NCBI GenBank assembly: GCA_022842065.1
Contig: JALHQH010000044.1
Coordinates: forward strand, 35,718 to 99,717
Direction of reading: 5' to 3'
From: Caldilineaceae bacterium
Lineage (GTDB): Bacteria > Chloroflexota > Anaerolineae > Caldilineales > Caldilineaceae
DNA length: 64,000 nt
Shown here: positions 25,031-33,072 of the stretch, piece after piece
Numbering within the stretch: the first letter of the stretch is position 1
How the letters are laid out: each line of letters opens with the position of its first letter
The notes under the pieces: model-generated
What the model was told of the DNA's origin: nothing
What the model saw: the letters and a program-made list of their open reading frames with translations, nothing else
The model's database searches: none
Translations under genes and position numbers: made by a program

Positions 25031-25284
25031 GTGCCGTGGACGTAAAGTGCTCGCAATGCTAACGTTACCGATCTGCTAAAAGGCGAAACGACCTTGACCA
25101 TTATTGCATGAGGGTACAGAGGTGTCAATGCAATTTATGTTTCGGATAGGCAGCGCTTTTGACGCATTTCGTGCGTGTAGATATGATTAGGCGTGGCTGC
25201 GCGACTGGCCGTTGTTGCGCCAAAAACGGGGTGTTTTTTTAAAAATTCAACAAAAGTCCTAGAAACAGAAGTATTAGAAATTGT

Positions 25285-26403
25285 ATGAAAAGTGTAACGA
25301 ATTCTAAAGTAGCAGCGCTGGTACACGGCGCGATGGGGGCAATTGCCGCTTTGCTTGGCCGTTTTAAGCGGCACCCACGCACCATTTTATTGCGTAGTCA
25401 TGTTGTACGCTCTATTTTGCGCGCTTGGCGTTTTCTTGTGCAACGGCCAGGGCTAGCACTCCTGAACTGGCTTTCACCAGTCGCTTTGATCATGGTACTC
25501 TTAACGCTGGGGATCTCAACCAGCCAGGTTTATGCCCTGGCGTCGGCACCAGCTGTCAACTGTACTGCGGCGCCTTTGCCGGCTGAAGTGTTAGGACAGG
25601 AAGCTACCTATTGTGTTGAAGGGTTACCGCCGGATGACCTCTTTGACTTGCTCTACGTTTATCCATTCTATCATCCCGCTGCCCGTCAAATGACGGAGGC
25701 CAATATCAGCTGGTGGATCCCCTGGCCTAACAATCTGGTTGGTCGGTTGGGTTGGTACCGCCAAGGGTTGGATGAGGTCTATGAATATCAGGAATTCATC
25801 GTTTCGCTGGCGGATGATGATCTGCCCTCTATTCTGTTAGCGGCGGCCATTGCGAATCAGGGTAACAGCATTCAGCGCCCCTTTGGCTGGAATGGCATCG
25901 AATTTGTGCAGGCCTGGTTGGGGCGCCGGTTTGAGTGGCAGCTCTCCATGTGGGCAAGCGCACAACAGCAGTGGGAAGATTTTTTTGAAGAGCCGAGTGT
26001 AGGGGTGGGCCAGATCCAGCCCGATGAAGCGCGGCGTCTGACCTATTTTGGTGATCGGGTCGATCTCTTTGACGATCGGGTCAGCATTGGGTTGATGCAG
26101 GCCAAAATGGTCGCAGCCCGTGAACTCTTTTACGGGTTGTCGCCTGATCCAACCGAGCTCTTTGCTCTGATCGCGATTAGCAACAACATCAATACCGACG
26201 GCCAGGCACTATTGCAGATCTATCAACAACATGGGCGTGATCTGCGTCACATGCTCGACCATAATGCGGCACTGCGTCGTCAACTGGCTCGTATGATGAC
26301 CTATGTTGATTATCTGCACGCAGAAGGGGAATGGCCCTTGCCGCCAGACGTTAATGTTGATCATCTTTGGTGGCTAATCCAGAGTACCGGTTCTGAGCAA
26401 TAA
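25285..26403 (+). CDS. Membrane-anchored protein with possible lysozyme/transglycosylase-like domain
   Basis: A 372-aa protein with a basic N-terminal cytoplasmic part, a transmembrane segment at about residues 58-85 (LLNWLSPVALIMVLLTLGIS) and a large outer domain with four Trp-rich segments. The stretch FFEEPSVGVGQIQPDEARRL resembles the E-x-S-x-G-x-GQI signature of GH23-type lytic transglycosylases and soluble lysozyme-like folds. The following FALIAISNNINTDGQAL also fits that fold. Catalytic competence is uncertain because similarity is limited to this motif. The start at 25285 has no clear Shine-Dalgarno. A strong terminator follows at 26428, so it is probably monocistronic. It may remodel the cell wall or only bind glycan. 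Confidence 0.5.
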   Translation: MKSVTNSKVAALVHGAMGAIAALLGRFKRHPRTILLRSHVVRSILRAWRFLVQRPGLALLNWLSPVALIMVLLTLGISTSQVYALASAPAVNCTAAPLPAEVLGQEATYCVEGLPPDDLFDLLYVYPFYHPAARQMTEANISWWIPWPNNLVGRLGWYRQGLDEVYEYQEFIVSLADDDLPSILLAAAIANQGNSIQRPFGWNGIEFVQAWLGRRFEWQLSMWASAQQQWEDFFEEPSVGVGQIQPDEARRLTYFGDRVDLFDDRVSIGLMQAKMVAARELFYGLSPDPTELFALIAISNNINTDGQALLQIYQQHGRDLRHMLDHNAALRRQLARMMTYVDYLHAEGEWPLPPDVNVDHLWWLIQSTGSEQ

Positions 26404-26427
26404 GGGCAGATTTGTGGTCGCCAGGGG

Positions 26428-26480
26428 CAGCGTGGGGCGCAGGTTGTACCGCCAAACTTGTGCCCCACGCTGTTTATTTT
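26428..26480 (+). terminator. Rho-independent terminator after the 25285 gene
   Basis: CAGCGTGGGGC (26428-26438) pairs with GCCCCACGCTG (26462-26472) and the stem extends inward to 18 bp with two G-U pairs. A TTTATTTT tract follows. Confidence 0.75.
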
Positions 26481-26636
26481 GGCTCAGGGCTCGATTGCGC
26501 AACCAAATCGAGTTGGCACAATCGTGTACGGCGCATCGATTCGGTATGGGCATTCCCAGGAGATTGTGCAGTTCTTCACATGACGCTAATTGACTCTTTG
26601 TGCAAAGCGTCTAATGCGCCATCCACCCGCCACTGT

Positions 26637-26642
26637 TATACT
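26637..26642 (+). promoter_or_regulatory. -10 box of the candidate sRNA
   Basis: TATACT at 26637-26642 would start transcription near 26649. No convincing -35 box lies at 16-18 bp, so an activator or weak promoter is implied. Confidence 0.4.
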
Positions 26643-26648
26643 ATGGGC

Positions 26649-26768
26649 ACAGCAATAAATATCGATCTGGGGAGCTCGATATGCTGTGACCCTTCTCTAC
26701 CTCCTTTGGTTCTCTATGGTTCCTCCTTGATTGGAAAAGAGCCGCTGTCGCAAGACAGCGGCTTTTTT
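26649..26768 (+). ncRNA. Candidate trans-acting sRNA with two anti-Shine-Dalgarno motifs
   Basis: This roughly 120-nt unit runs from the predicted start to a textbook terminator: a 10-bp stem (26740-26749 with 26754-26763), GCAA tetraloop and T tract. The 5' part forms a long hairpin (GGGCACAGCA with TGCTGTGACCC, then ATATCGA with TCGATAT). Between the hairpins is an unpaired pyrimidine-rich stretch holding ACCTCCTTT (26699-26707) and TCCTCCTTG (26721-26729), both complementary to ribosome-binding sites. C-rich single-stranded windows of this kind are how several Gram-positive sRNAs repress translation. An open reading frame across it (26412-26909) looks accidental. The other bases from 26481 to 27146 show nothing else recognisable. 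Confidence 0.5.
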
Positions 26769-27146
26769 CTTTTCATCTGCTTTGTGATCAATCTCATCAG
26801 TGTACCCCTGCTACTTTTGTCCCTCCTCTCTTGGTCTGCGCCTTTTGTCCATAAAAAATACTTACGGCCAGCTAAATGTATGGTGTTTTACCCATCAGAT
26901 CGCAGATGAAGCCTTCGATAGAAAGCGCTACAATGAATAGTTAGCTGCTTATAGCTTTTGTCAGCAAATTGTAACAATTATCACATTAGTTGAATAGCTC
27001 TGATTATTATTGGAAGCGCAGCCCGTTCGCTCAATCGTTACCTGCCTTGCCACTTACCTTGCTGTCCACATCGTCATCCTAGCTAATACCGGGGAATCGA
27101 GGGCGCTGCGACGCTGGATACTCCTTCAGTTTAAGGGAAAGGACTT

Positions 27147-27917
27147 ATGGCGTACGAAAATTACCAAAGTTGGAAGACCCAATCGATTGAGGACGAGATC
27201 CTGCTCTCGATCGTGATTCCTGCCTACAATGAAGAGATCCGGATTGTGCCAACCATTGGCGCAATTGCCTCCTACGTATCAGACATGGGGGTGACCTGGG
27301 AATTGATTGTAGCAGACGACGGTTCGCGTGATAGTACAGTCAAACTGGTGGAAGAATTAGATTTTGTCAATGTGCGGGTGCTCAAGGCACCCCGTAATGC
27401 CGGCAAGGGCAATGCCGTCCACCGTGGGGTTTTGGCCGCGCGTGGTCGCTATATTCTTTTTGCGGATGCCGACAACTCAACGCCCATCGAAGAGATCGCC
27501 AAATTGCTCGACAAAGTCCAAAACGGCGGCTATGACATTGCCGTCGGCTCGCGCGCGGCCGAGGGGGCCGCGGTGGGACACAAATCCGCTTTTCGTCACC
27601 TGCTTAGCTTTGGTTTGCGCTGGATTGTCCGGACGATCTTTCGCATTGGCGTGCGTGATACACAGTGCGGGTTTAAATTGTATACACGTGCCGCCGCCCA
27701 CCGCTTGCACCAGGCCCAAACGATTATGGGCTTCTCCTTTGACTTGGAGATCCTCTATCTAGCGGCTAAATGGGGGTACCGGGTGGCCGAAGTGCCCGTC
27801 ACTTGGATTGATGCACCTGGTTCTAAGGTGGATACGGCGAAAGAAGTGAAGCGCTTTTTACGTGATCTGTTGATGATCAAATGGAACGACCTACGAGGTG
27901 TTTATGCCAAAGCGTAA
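27147..27917 (+). CDS. GT2 family glycosyltransferase (dolichyl-phosphate glucosyl/mannosyltransferase-like)
   Basis: The 256-aa GT-A protein opens LLSIVIPAYNEEIRIVPTI, then has IVADDGSRDST and NAGKGNAVHRGVLAARG. The metal-site block FADADNSTP is followed by VGSRAAEGA, RDTQCGFKLYTR and a FDLEILYLA motif. These make it closest to polyprenyl-phosphate glycosyltransferases (ALG5/DPM1-like), which load a sugar onto undecaprenyl phosphate at the inner face of the membrane. The lipid-linked sugar would feed the GT-C type membrane proteins (YfhO-like, PTPS-related) further down. GGAC spaced before the ATG and overlap of its end with the next gene indicate the head of an operon. Confidence 0.88.
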   Translation: MAYENYQSWKTQSIEDEILLSIVIPAYNEEIRIVPTIGAIASYVSDMGVTWELIVADDGSRDSTVKLVEELDFVNVRVLKAPRNAGKGNAVHRGVLAARGRYILFADADNSTPIEEIAKLLDKVQNGGYDIAVGSRAAEGAAVGHKSAFRHLLSFGLRWIVRTIFRIGVRDTQCGFKLYTRAAAHRLHQAQTIMGFSFDLEILYLAAKWGYRVAEVPVTWIDAPGSKVDTAKEVKRFLRDLLMIKWNDLRGVYAKA

Positions 27918-29157
27918 TCTGCGCGTTGCAATGATTACCACCTACCCGCCAGGCACGGGTTCGCTCAACGAATATGCCTTTCACTTTGTCCGCGCCTTTC
28001 GGAAGAAGGCCGAAGTGGCGGAAATGATCTTGCTGGTGGACGAGCTGCCGGATGGGAAACAATATGACGATACACTGCCGGATGCGTTGACAACAGTTGA
28101 CGCCGACGCCACGACCGTGCCGCTGGAGAATGAGCAAATCGCGCCCTTGCGCTTTCTGCCCTGCTGGCGCTTTAACAGTTTAACTAACCTCTGGCACTTG
28201 ATTCGCACGGTCCAACGTGTTAAGCCCGATGCCGTGATTTTTAACATCCAATTTGCCAGCTTTGGCGATCGCAAAATCCCGGCGACCTTGGGGCTATTGG
28301 CACCACTGCTGATTCGTCTGCTGGTTGCGCCAACGGTCGTCCTCCTGCACAACATTATGGAGACCGTTGATCTCAAAAGTGCCGGCTTTGCCGATAAACC
28401 ACTGTTAGAAAAGCTGATCCGCTTGGTTGGTTTTATCGTAACGCATCTGTTGCTGCGCGCGAATCTGGTCGCAGTGACAATTCCCAAATATGTAGAGATT
28501 CTTGAGAAGCGCTACGGGGCGCAGAATGTGTTACTTGCGCCCCATGGCGCTTTTGAAGAAAGCGTAGAAAGTCCTACCTTTGAGCTACCTGCCGGCCCCT
28601 TGCGCATTATGACCTTTGGCAAATTTGGTACCTATAAGCGGGTCGAAACGTTGGTCGAAGCCTTTGATCTGCTGCAAAACAAAAACCATAATGGTCTCGA
28701 ATTGGTCATTGCCGGCACCGACAGCCCCAATGCACGCGACTATCTCAAAAATGTTGCCCAGCAATATGGCAATGTCCGCAATGTGCGCTACACCGGCTAC
28801 GTGGCCGAAGAAGATGTGCCAGTGATCTTCAAAGAGGCGGCCGCGGTTGTCTTTCCCTATACCAGCACCACCGGCAGTTCTGGTGTTCTCCACCAGGCCG
28901 GCGATTATGGCAAGGCGGTCGTCCTGCCCCAGATCGGTGATCTGGCTGAACTGGTGGCGGAAGAAGGGTATGTGGGCGAGTTTTTTGAGCCGGACAACCC
29001 GCAAAGTCTGGCCGCCGCAATCGACCGCATTCTCGCTGACCCCGAACGACGGATGGAGATGGGCCGGCAGAATTATCTGGCCGCGCGTGGGCTGCCCCTC
29101 AGCGAGGTGGTCGATTGGTATCTATTACATATTGAAGCAATTTTGCGAAAGAAATGA
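27904..29157 (+). CDS. GT4 family glycosyltransferase, copy 1
   Basis: A 417-aa GT-B enzyme: N-terminal RVAMITTYPPGTGSLNEYAF, and C-terminal donor-binding half with MTFGKFGTYKRVETLVEAF, ELVIAGTDSPNARDY, NVRYTGYV and FPYTSTTGSSGVLHQAGDYG, the E-x7-E-like region of GT4. It begins inside the end of the GT2 gene. GAGG five bases before the ATG at 27904 makes this preferable to the GTG at 27898. It is strongly similar to the protein at 62649-63935, including NIQFASFGG/DRK, LLHNIMETVDL and TIPKYVEIL. It probably adds a hexose to the growing exopolysaccharide repeat unit on the cytoplasmic side. Confidence 0.9.
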   Translation: MPKRNLRVAMITTYPPGTGSLNEYAFHFVRAFRKKAEVAEMILLVDELPDGKQYDDTLPDALTTVDADATTVPLENEQIAPLRFLPCWRFNSLTNLWHLIRTVQRVKPDAVIFNIQFASFGDRKIPATLGLLAPLLIRLLVAPTVVLLHNIMETVDLKSAGFADKPLLEKLIRLVGFIVTHLLLRANLVAVTIPKYVEILEKRYGAQNVLLAPHGAFEESVESPTFELPAGPLRIMTFGKFGTYKRVETLVEAFDLLQNKNHNGLELVIAGTDSPNARDYLKNVAQQYGNVRNVRYTGYVAEEDVPVIFKEAAAVVFPYTSTTGSSGVLHQAGDYGKAVVLPQIGDLAELVAEEGYVGEFFEPDNPQSLAAAIDRILADPERRMEMGRQNYLAARGLPLSEVVDWYLLHIEAILRKK

Positions 29158-29164
29158 GGTCGCT

Positions 29165-29497
29165 ATGGAGATCGGGACACGCATGATGAACAAAGTAAAG
29201 GTCGTGGAATTACAGGGGCGGCTCGACGCCCATCAAGGCAAGCTAGTGGATGAAAAATTGACTAAAGTGATCGATGCACAAAGCCGTACGGTCGTTAACT
29301 TGAGCAAAGTGCATTTTATTGATTCAACCGGACTCTCGATCCTGGTCAAAGGGATGAAGCATCACCGCGAAAAAGCCGGTGATCTGGTGCTCTGCGAACT
29401 GCAACAGCCGGTGCGGATTATTTTTGAATTAACCCGCCTTGACCGCATGTTTGCGATCTATCCAACTGAAACGGAAGCGCTCCAGGCGCTGAATTAG
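29165..29497 (+). CDS. STAS-domain anti-sigma-factor-antagonist-like protein 1
   Basis: A 110-aa protein with VVELQGRLDAHQG, VVNLSKVHFIDSTGLSILVK and a C-terminal FELTRLDRMFAIYPTETEAL. This is the STAS fold, with the phosphorylatable serine in FIDSTGLS as in RsbV/SpoIIAA. The ATG at 29165 has GAGG six bases upstream and sits 7 bp after the glycosyltransferase stop. It should bind the RsbW-like kinase (31055) when dephosphorylated by the SpoIIE phosphatase just downstream. Having two STAS paralogues suggests two inputs or outputs. Confidence 0.88.
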   Translation: MEIGTRMMNKVKVVELQGRLDAHQGKLVDEKLTKVIDAQSRTVVNLSKVHFIDSTGLSILVKGMKHHREKAGDLVLCELQQPVRIIFELTRLDRMFAIYPTETEALQALN

Positions 29498-29508
29498 GTG
29501 ACCGGGCA

Positions 29509-31053
29509 GTGACTCATTTTCAACTAGCCACCCTTACTGATCTTCATCATGCATCATTTGAAACCCTGGCCACTGCTTGGCTACAAGCTGGGGTGAAAAC
29601 GCTCTATCTCACTGACGGTGATGGGCAGATCATTGAGCGCTGGCCACGGTTTAGCGCCGACATACAGGCTGATCTGACCGCGCCAATTCTAGTCAATGGT
29701 CAGCCGATTGGCCGTATTCATCTTTGTGGTGGCCTTGAAAGCACCGCTCTACCGCGCCTCCTTCTTGACGCACAACTGATCAGTGGTCTTGCCCAGTTGG
29801 AGTTTGAGCTGGAAAAAATGACCACTGATATTATCGACCAACAAGACCAGCTGATGGCGCTGCATCAGTTGGCACAAACGACCAGGGTCTACAGCGATAT
29901 TCGCCAAAACCTGGCTGATTTGGCACAGACGACGGCACAGTTACTGAAAACCGAAAATGCCTTTGCCGCCCTGCAAACGCAGGCCCAGGAACTATTAGTT
30001 GCTGCCTATCCCGAAGAATCTGCTGTAAACAAGCAGTGGGCACCCTTGCTCCACTGCTTGCTCAGTGATGTAAATCGCCAACAGTGGCTATTACAAAAAA
30101 ATGATCAGCCGCTCGCCGCGTTGGAAAATCCAATGCGCAACCTGCTGGTCAAAAAGATCGGGATTCGGCCGGGCATTGCGCTGATTTTGGGGGCCGCAAA
30201 TAAGCTAACTACCGATTTTCAAGCGCCGGATGTCAAGCTTTTTAGCACGATTGCGCAACCCGCGGGTGCTAATCTAGAAAATGCGATGCTGCACCAAGAG
30301 ATGTTGGCCCAAACGCGGATTCAGACGGAGATGGAACTGGCCAAGCAAGTACAAATGCACCTGCTGCCGCAACATACACCGCAGTTGCCCGGCATTGCTT
30401 TGGCTGCGCAGTCGCGCCCAGCCTCCCATGTCGGGGGGGACTTTTATGACTTTGTCGTTGGCACGAACCAACTGTTGAGTCTGACCTTTGGGGATGTTTC
30501 GGGTAAAGGCATGCCGGCTGCGCTGCTGATGGCCATGTTGCGTACCGTCCTGCGCGGCAAGAGCAAAGAGATGGAGGTCGCGGCGCCGGCCTGGTTGCTG
30601 GAGGTAACGAATGAAAGTCTGTATAACGACTTTTCCGATTTGAATATGTTCGCGACCGTCTTTGTCGGCCAATATGATGTACCTCGTCATCTGCTGCATT
30701 ATGCCAACGATGGCCATGCGCCTGTCATCTATCGGCCGGCTCATGCGCAGGCGCGCCTCTTAGCGGCCGATGCCCCGCCGTTGGGCATGTTGCCAATTAA
30801 CCTGGCGGAAGCGTACCAACTGGCGCTGGCTCCCGGTGATCTGCTTGTTGTGGCCAGCGACGGCTTTAGCGAAGCAGAGCGCAGTGGTGGTGAAATGTTT
30901 GGGTATGACCGGCTCTTACATTTTGTCGATCAACATGCGGCGTGTGAGCCAGATGAACTGTTACAACGCATGTTTGCCGCAGTCGATAGCTTCTCCAGCG
31001 GCTATATTCAGGCCGATGATCAGACCGTGCTGGTCCTAAAGAGGATTGAGTGA
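29509..31053 (+). CDS. SpoIIE/RsbU-type PP2C phosphatase with GAF-like sensor
   Basis: 514 aa. The N-terminal about 110 residues are a divergent sensory part, residues 130-260 are GAF-like (DIRQNLADLAQTTAQLLKTE) and a coiled helix (MELAKQVQMHLLP) leads into the PPM catalytic domain. Metal ligands lie in SHVGGDFYDF, FGDVSGKGMPAALLMAML, VASDGFSEAE and DDQTVLVL. Such enzymes dephosphorylate STAS proteins and thereby set the partner switch. The start is GTG with AGGTG before it. It lies 12 bp after STAS 1 and one base before the kinase gene, a tight operon. Confidence 0.88.
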   Translation: MTHFQLATLTDLHHASFETLATAWLQAGVKTLYLTDGDGQIIERWPRFSADIQADLTAPILVNGQPIGRIHLCGGLESTALPRLLLDAQLISGLAQLEFELEKMTTDIIDQQDQLMALHQLAQTTRVYSDIRQNLADLAQTTAQLLKTENAFAALQTQAQELLVAAYPEESAVNKQWAPLLHCLLSDVNRQQWLLQKNDQPLAALENPMRNLLVKKIGIRPGIALILGAANKLTTDFQAPDVKLFSTIAQPAGANLENAMLHQEMLAQTRIQTEMELAKQVQMHLLPQHTPQLPGIALAAQSRPASHVGGDFYDFVVGTNQLLSLTFGDVSGKGMPAALLMAMLRTVLRGKSKEMEVAAPAWLLEVTNESLYNDFSDLNMFATVFVGQYDVPRHLLHYANDGHAPVIYRPAHAQARLLAADAPPLGMLPINLAEAYQLALAPGDLLVVASDGFSEAERSGGEMFGYDRLLHFVDQHAACEPDELLQRMFAAVDSFSSGYIQADDQTVLVLKRIE

Positions 31054-31054
31054 T

Positions 31055-31507
31055 ATGACTGAGCAAATTAGCCCAATGATGGACCATTGTATTGCCCTTG
31101 ATATTCCAGCCCAACTTTCTTATATTCACATTCTGAGCCGCTGTGCCTGCGCTTTGTTGGAAAATGTGGAAAACCTGGCCGAGCCGGAGGCAACGCTCTA
31201 CAATTTGGAACTGGCCATTCAAGAAATTGGTGTCAATATTGCCACGCATGCCTATACGGGTAATGGTGGTCGAATTCAGATGTCTGCGACCCTTGATCCA
31301 CAGCCATTGCGCATCGTCATTACCTTGCAAGACACCGGTCACCCCTTTGATCCGAGTCAGGTGCCCACGCCCCGTTTCGGGGAGCTTCAGGAACATGGCT
31401 ATGGCCTTTTTCTAGTTCATCAGTTAATGGACAAGGTGGAGTACCGACCCGGCCATTGCGGGAATCTGTGGCAGTTAGAAAAAAATGTACCAATTATTCA
31501 CCAATAG
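31055..31507 (+). CDS. RsbW/SpoIIAB-like serine kinase (anti-sigma regulatory factor, HATPase_c_2)
   Basis: 150 aa GHKL kinase. The N-box is in LELAIQEIGVNIATHAY, the G1 box LQDTGHPFDP and the G2 box EHGYGLFLVHQLMDKVEY. Family members phosphorylate STAS partners and sequester a target protein, classically a sigma factor. No free sigma factor is encoded in this cluster, so its target may be an enzyme or one of the histidine kinases. The start at 31055 follows the phosphatase stop immediately. Confidence 0.88.
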   Translation: MTEQISPMMDHCIALDIPAQLSYIHILSRCACALLENVENLAEPEATLYNLELAIQEIGVNIATHAYTGNGGRIQMSATLDPQPLRIVITLQDTGHPFDPSQVPTPRFGELQEHGYGLFLVHQLMDKVEYRPGHCGNLWQLEKNVPIIHQ

Positions 31508-31519
31508 GAGAATCAACCA

Positions 31520-31870
31520 ATGAGTCGAGAAATGAATGTTGCGGTGCGTGAGGATATCATGCGCATCGTTACGGTTGCCCCCGAGGGGCGACTGGATATG
31601 TTGCGGGCGATGGCGTTCCGTAAGCAGATGCAAGAGTTGATCGACGGGGGGGCTAAACACTTGGTGCTTGATCTCAGTAAAACCCCTTTTCTCGATAGTG
31701 CCGGCATGGCTGCATTGGTCAGTGTCTTAAAACAATGTCGCGAACGTGGCGGTGATGCACGGATGGTTTGGCCCCAAGCGGAGCCAGTCAAACGGATTCT
31801 CTCGCTGACCAAATTCGATCGCGTCTTTGAGATGAAGCTGACCGCAGAAGAAGCCATTGCCTCATTCTGA
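31520..31870 (+). CDS. STAS-domain anti-sigma-factor-antagonist-like protein 2
   Basis: 116 aa with VTVAPEGRLDMLRAMAF, LVLDLSKTPFLDSAGMAALVS and LSLTKFDRVFEM. The serine of DSAGM occupies the phosphosite. AGGAG 8 bp upstream gives a strong start. It shares the fold but little sequence with STAS 1, so the two probably have different affinities for the kinase or different downstream targets. With the phosphatase and kinase it completes a four-protein partner switch. Confidence 0.88.
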   Translation: MSREMNVAVREDIMRIVTVAPEGRLDMLRAMAFRKQMQELIDGGAKHLVLDLSKTPFLDSAGMAALVSVLKQCRERGGDARMVWPQAEPVKRILSLTKFDRVFEMKLTAEEAIASF

Positions 31871-31967
31871 TGACGGCGACAGCGTAATTACCCTCTGTGG
31901 TCATCGCCGACGAAGGCGTACCGACTGTCTGCACAACACTCGGCTCTAGATACACAGAGAGGAATTT

Positions 31968-32360
31968 ATGGTAACTGAGAAGATAAACATGACCGGTTCT
32001 ATCCTCGTCGTTGACGATTATCTGGTTACACAGCGTGTCCTTGGTACGCAATTGCGCAAGGGCGGCTATGAGGTAACCACGGTGAGCAGTGCCCGCGAGG
32101 CGCTGAATCACCTGGCCCAGCACAACTTCGATCTAGCCATTATCGATGTTGCCATGCCTGAGATGGATGGTATTACGCTCTTGGAAAAGCTGCGTAAAGA
32201 ACAAGGCTATACCAGCCTCCCGATCATTATGTTGACCGCCAGCGCACTGGATGAAGATCGGCTGCGCGCCCAGGCGGCCGGCGCAAACGACTTTTTGACC
32301 AAGCCCGTCAGTTCCTGGGAATTGTTAGCTGTCGTCAACCGGCAACTAACCACAGTTTAA
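31968..32360 (+). CDS. Stand-alone CheY-like receiver
   Basis: 130 aa with the acid pocket SILVVDDYL, phospho-acceptor aspartate in LAIIDVAMPEMDG, LTASA and the lysine in FLTKPVSS. No output domain follows. It probably takes phosphate from the hybrid kinases encoded 1-5 kb downstream, or shuttles it between them. GAGAGGAA precedes the ATG. A perfect palindrome follows the gene. Confidence 0.88.
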   Translation: MVTEKINMTGSILVVDDYLVTQRVLGTQLRKGGYEVTTVSSAREALNHLAQHNFDLAIIDVAMPEMDGITLLEKLRKEQGYTSLPIIMLTASALDEDRLRAQAAGANDFLTKPVSSWELLAVVNRQLTTV

Positions 32361-32399
32361 GCCAAAGGCACGTAAGTATCGTCTCTATCTTTCGTTCAC

Positions 32400-32442
32400 G
32401 GCAGCGCTGATAAACAGTTGCCAACTGTTTATCAGCGCTGCC
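32400..32442. repeat. 43-bp perfect palindrome between receiver and H-NOX genes
   Basis: GGCAGCGCTGATAAACAGTT with G (32400-32420) is mirrored at 32422-32442 around one base. It has no T-tract, so it is either a cruciform, an mRNA-stabilising hairpin or a partial terminator within the operon. Confidence 0.75.
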
Positions 32443-32470
32443 GCCCCTGTCACTCGGAGAAAAGCTATCA

Positions 32471-33061
32471 ATGTACGGCTTAGTCAATCGCGGTATTGAA
32501 GAGTTAGTCTGCACCCACTTCAGTGAGGAAACCTGGGAAGCAATCAAAGCCCATGCACGGATTAATCATGAAGCATTTATCAGCATGGAATCGTATCCCG
32601 ACAATGTTACCTATGACCTTGTGGCGGCAGCTAGTGAGCAGCTGGGTTTACCAGCCGAGGTCGTGCTCGAAACCTTTGGTGAATATTGGACGCTCTACAC
32701 CGCGCAAGAAGGGTATGGTGAATTGCTGAAGATGTCAGGTAATACGCTGACTGAATTTCTGCTCAATCTGGACAATATGCATGCGCGCGTCAGCTTGTTA
32801 TACCCCGAGTTGCGCCCCCCCTCCTTCCAATGCACGGCCATGCATGAAGAGGGCATGTTATTGCATTACCGTTCGCACCGCGCAGGGATGGCCCATCTTG
32901 TGATTGGGCTTTTACATGGGTTAAGCAAAATGTTTGCCACGCCACTCCAGATCGAACATGTACAAAAGCGGCAAGCAGGCAGTGAGCATGATGTCTTTCA
33001 ACTCACTTATACAGCAGTGAAGCAAGGCTGCCCACATACTACCCAATTGGATACAGCATAG
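32471..33061 (+). CDS. H-NOX heme-based gas sensor 1
   Basis: 196 aa. The H-NOX family signature is complete: N-terminal [14 protein letters not shown], proximal heme ligand H104 (NLDNMHARV), YPELRPP next to it, and the heme-propionate triad Y133-x-S135-x-R137 (LHYRSHRAG). These proteins bind NO and sometimes O2 and pass the signal to a partner by movement at the proximal side. The adjacent HNOBA kinase is the expected partner, as in cyanobacterial and proteobacterial H-NOX/kinase pairs. CGGAGA upstream supports the ATG. Distal O2-stabilising tyrosine cannot be judged by eye. Confidence 0.9.
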   Translation: MYGLVNRGIEELVCTHFSEETWEAIKAHARINHEAFISMESYPDNVTYDLVAAASEQLGLPAEVVLETFGEYWTLYTAQEGYGELLKMSGNTLTEFLLNLDNMHARVSLLYPELRPPSFQCTAMHEEGMLLHYRSHRAGMAHLVIGLLHGLSKMFATPLQIEHVQKRQAGSEHDVFQLTYTAVKQGCPHTTQLDTA

Positions 33062-33072
33062 GATTCATTGCT

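Noticed and set aside
25031..25284. Riboswitch (cyclic dinucleotide type) in the leader of the 25285 gene
   Set aside because: Searched by eye for known conserved cores and found none; only simple hairpins are visible.
26412..26909. Open frame of 165 codons after the lysozyme-like gene
   Set aside because: It crosses a strong terminator, the sRNA candidate and a second terminator, has no ribosome site and low-complexity hydrophobic end; probably chance.
28847..29164. Upstream in-frame extension of STAS protein 1
   Set aside because: It overlaps the glycosyltransferase gene in another frame; the ATG at 29165 has a clear ribosome site and gives the normal STAS length.
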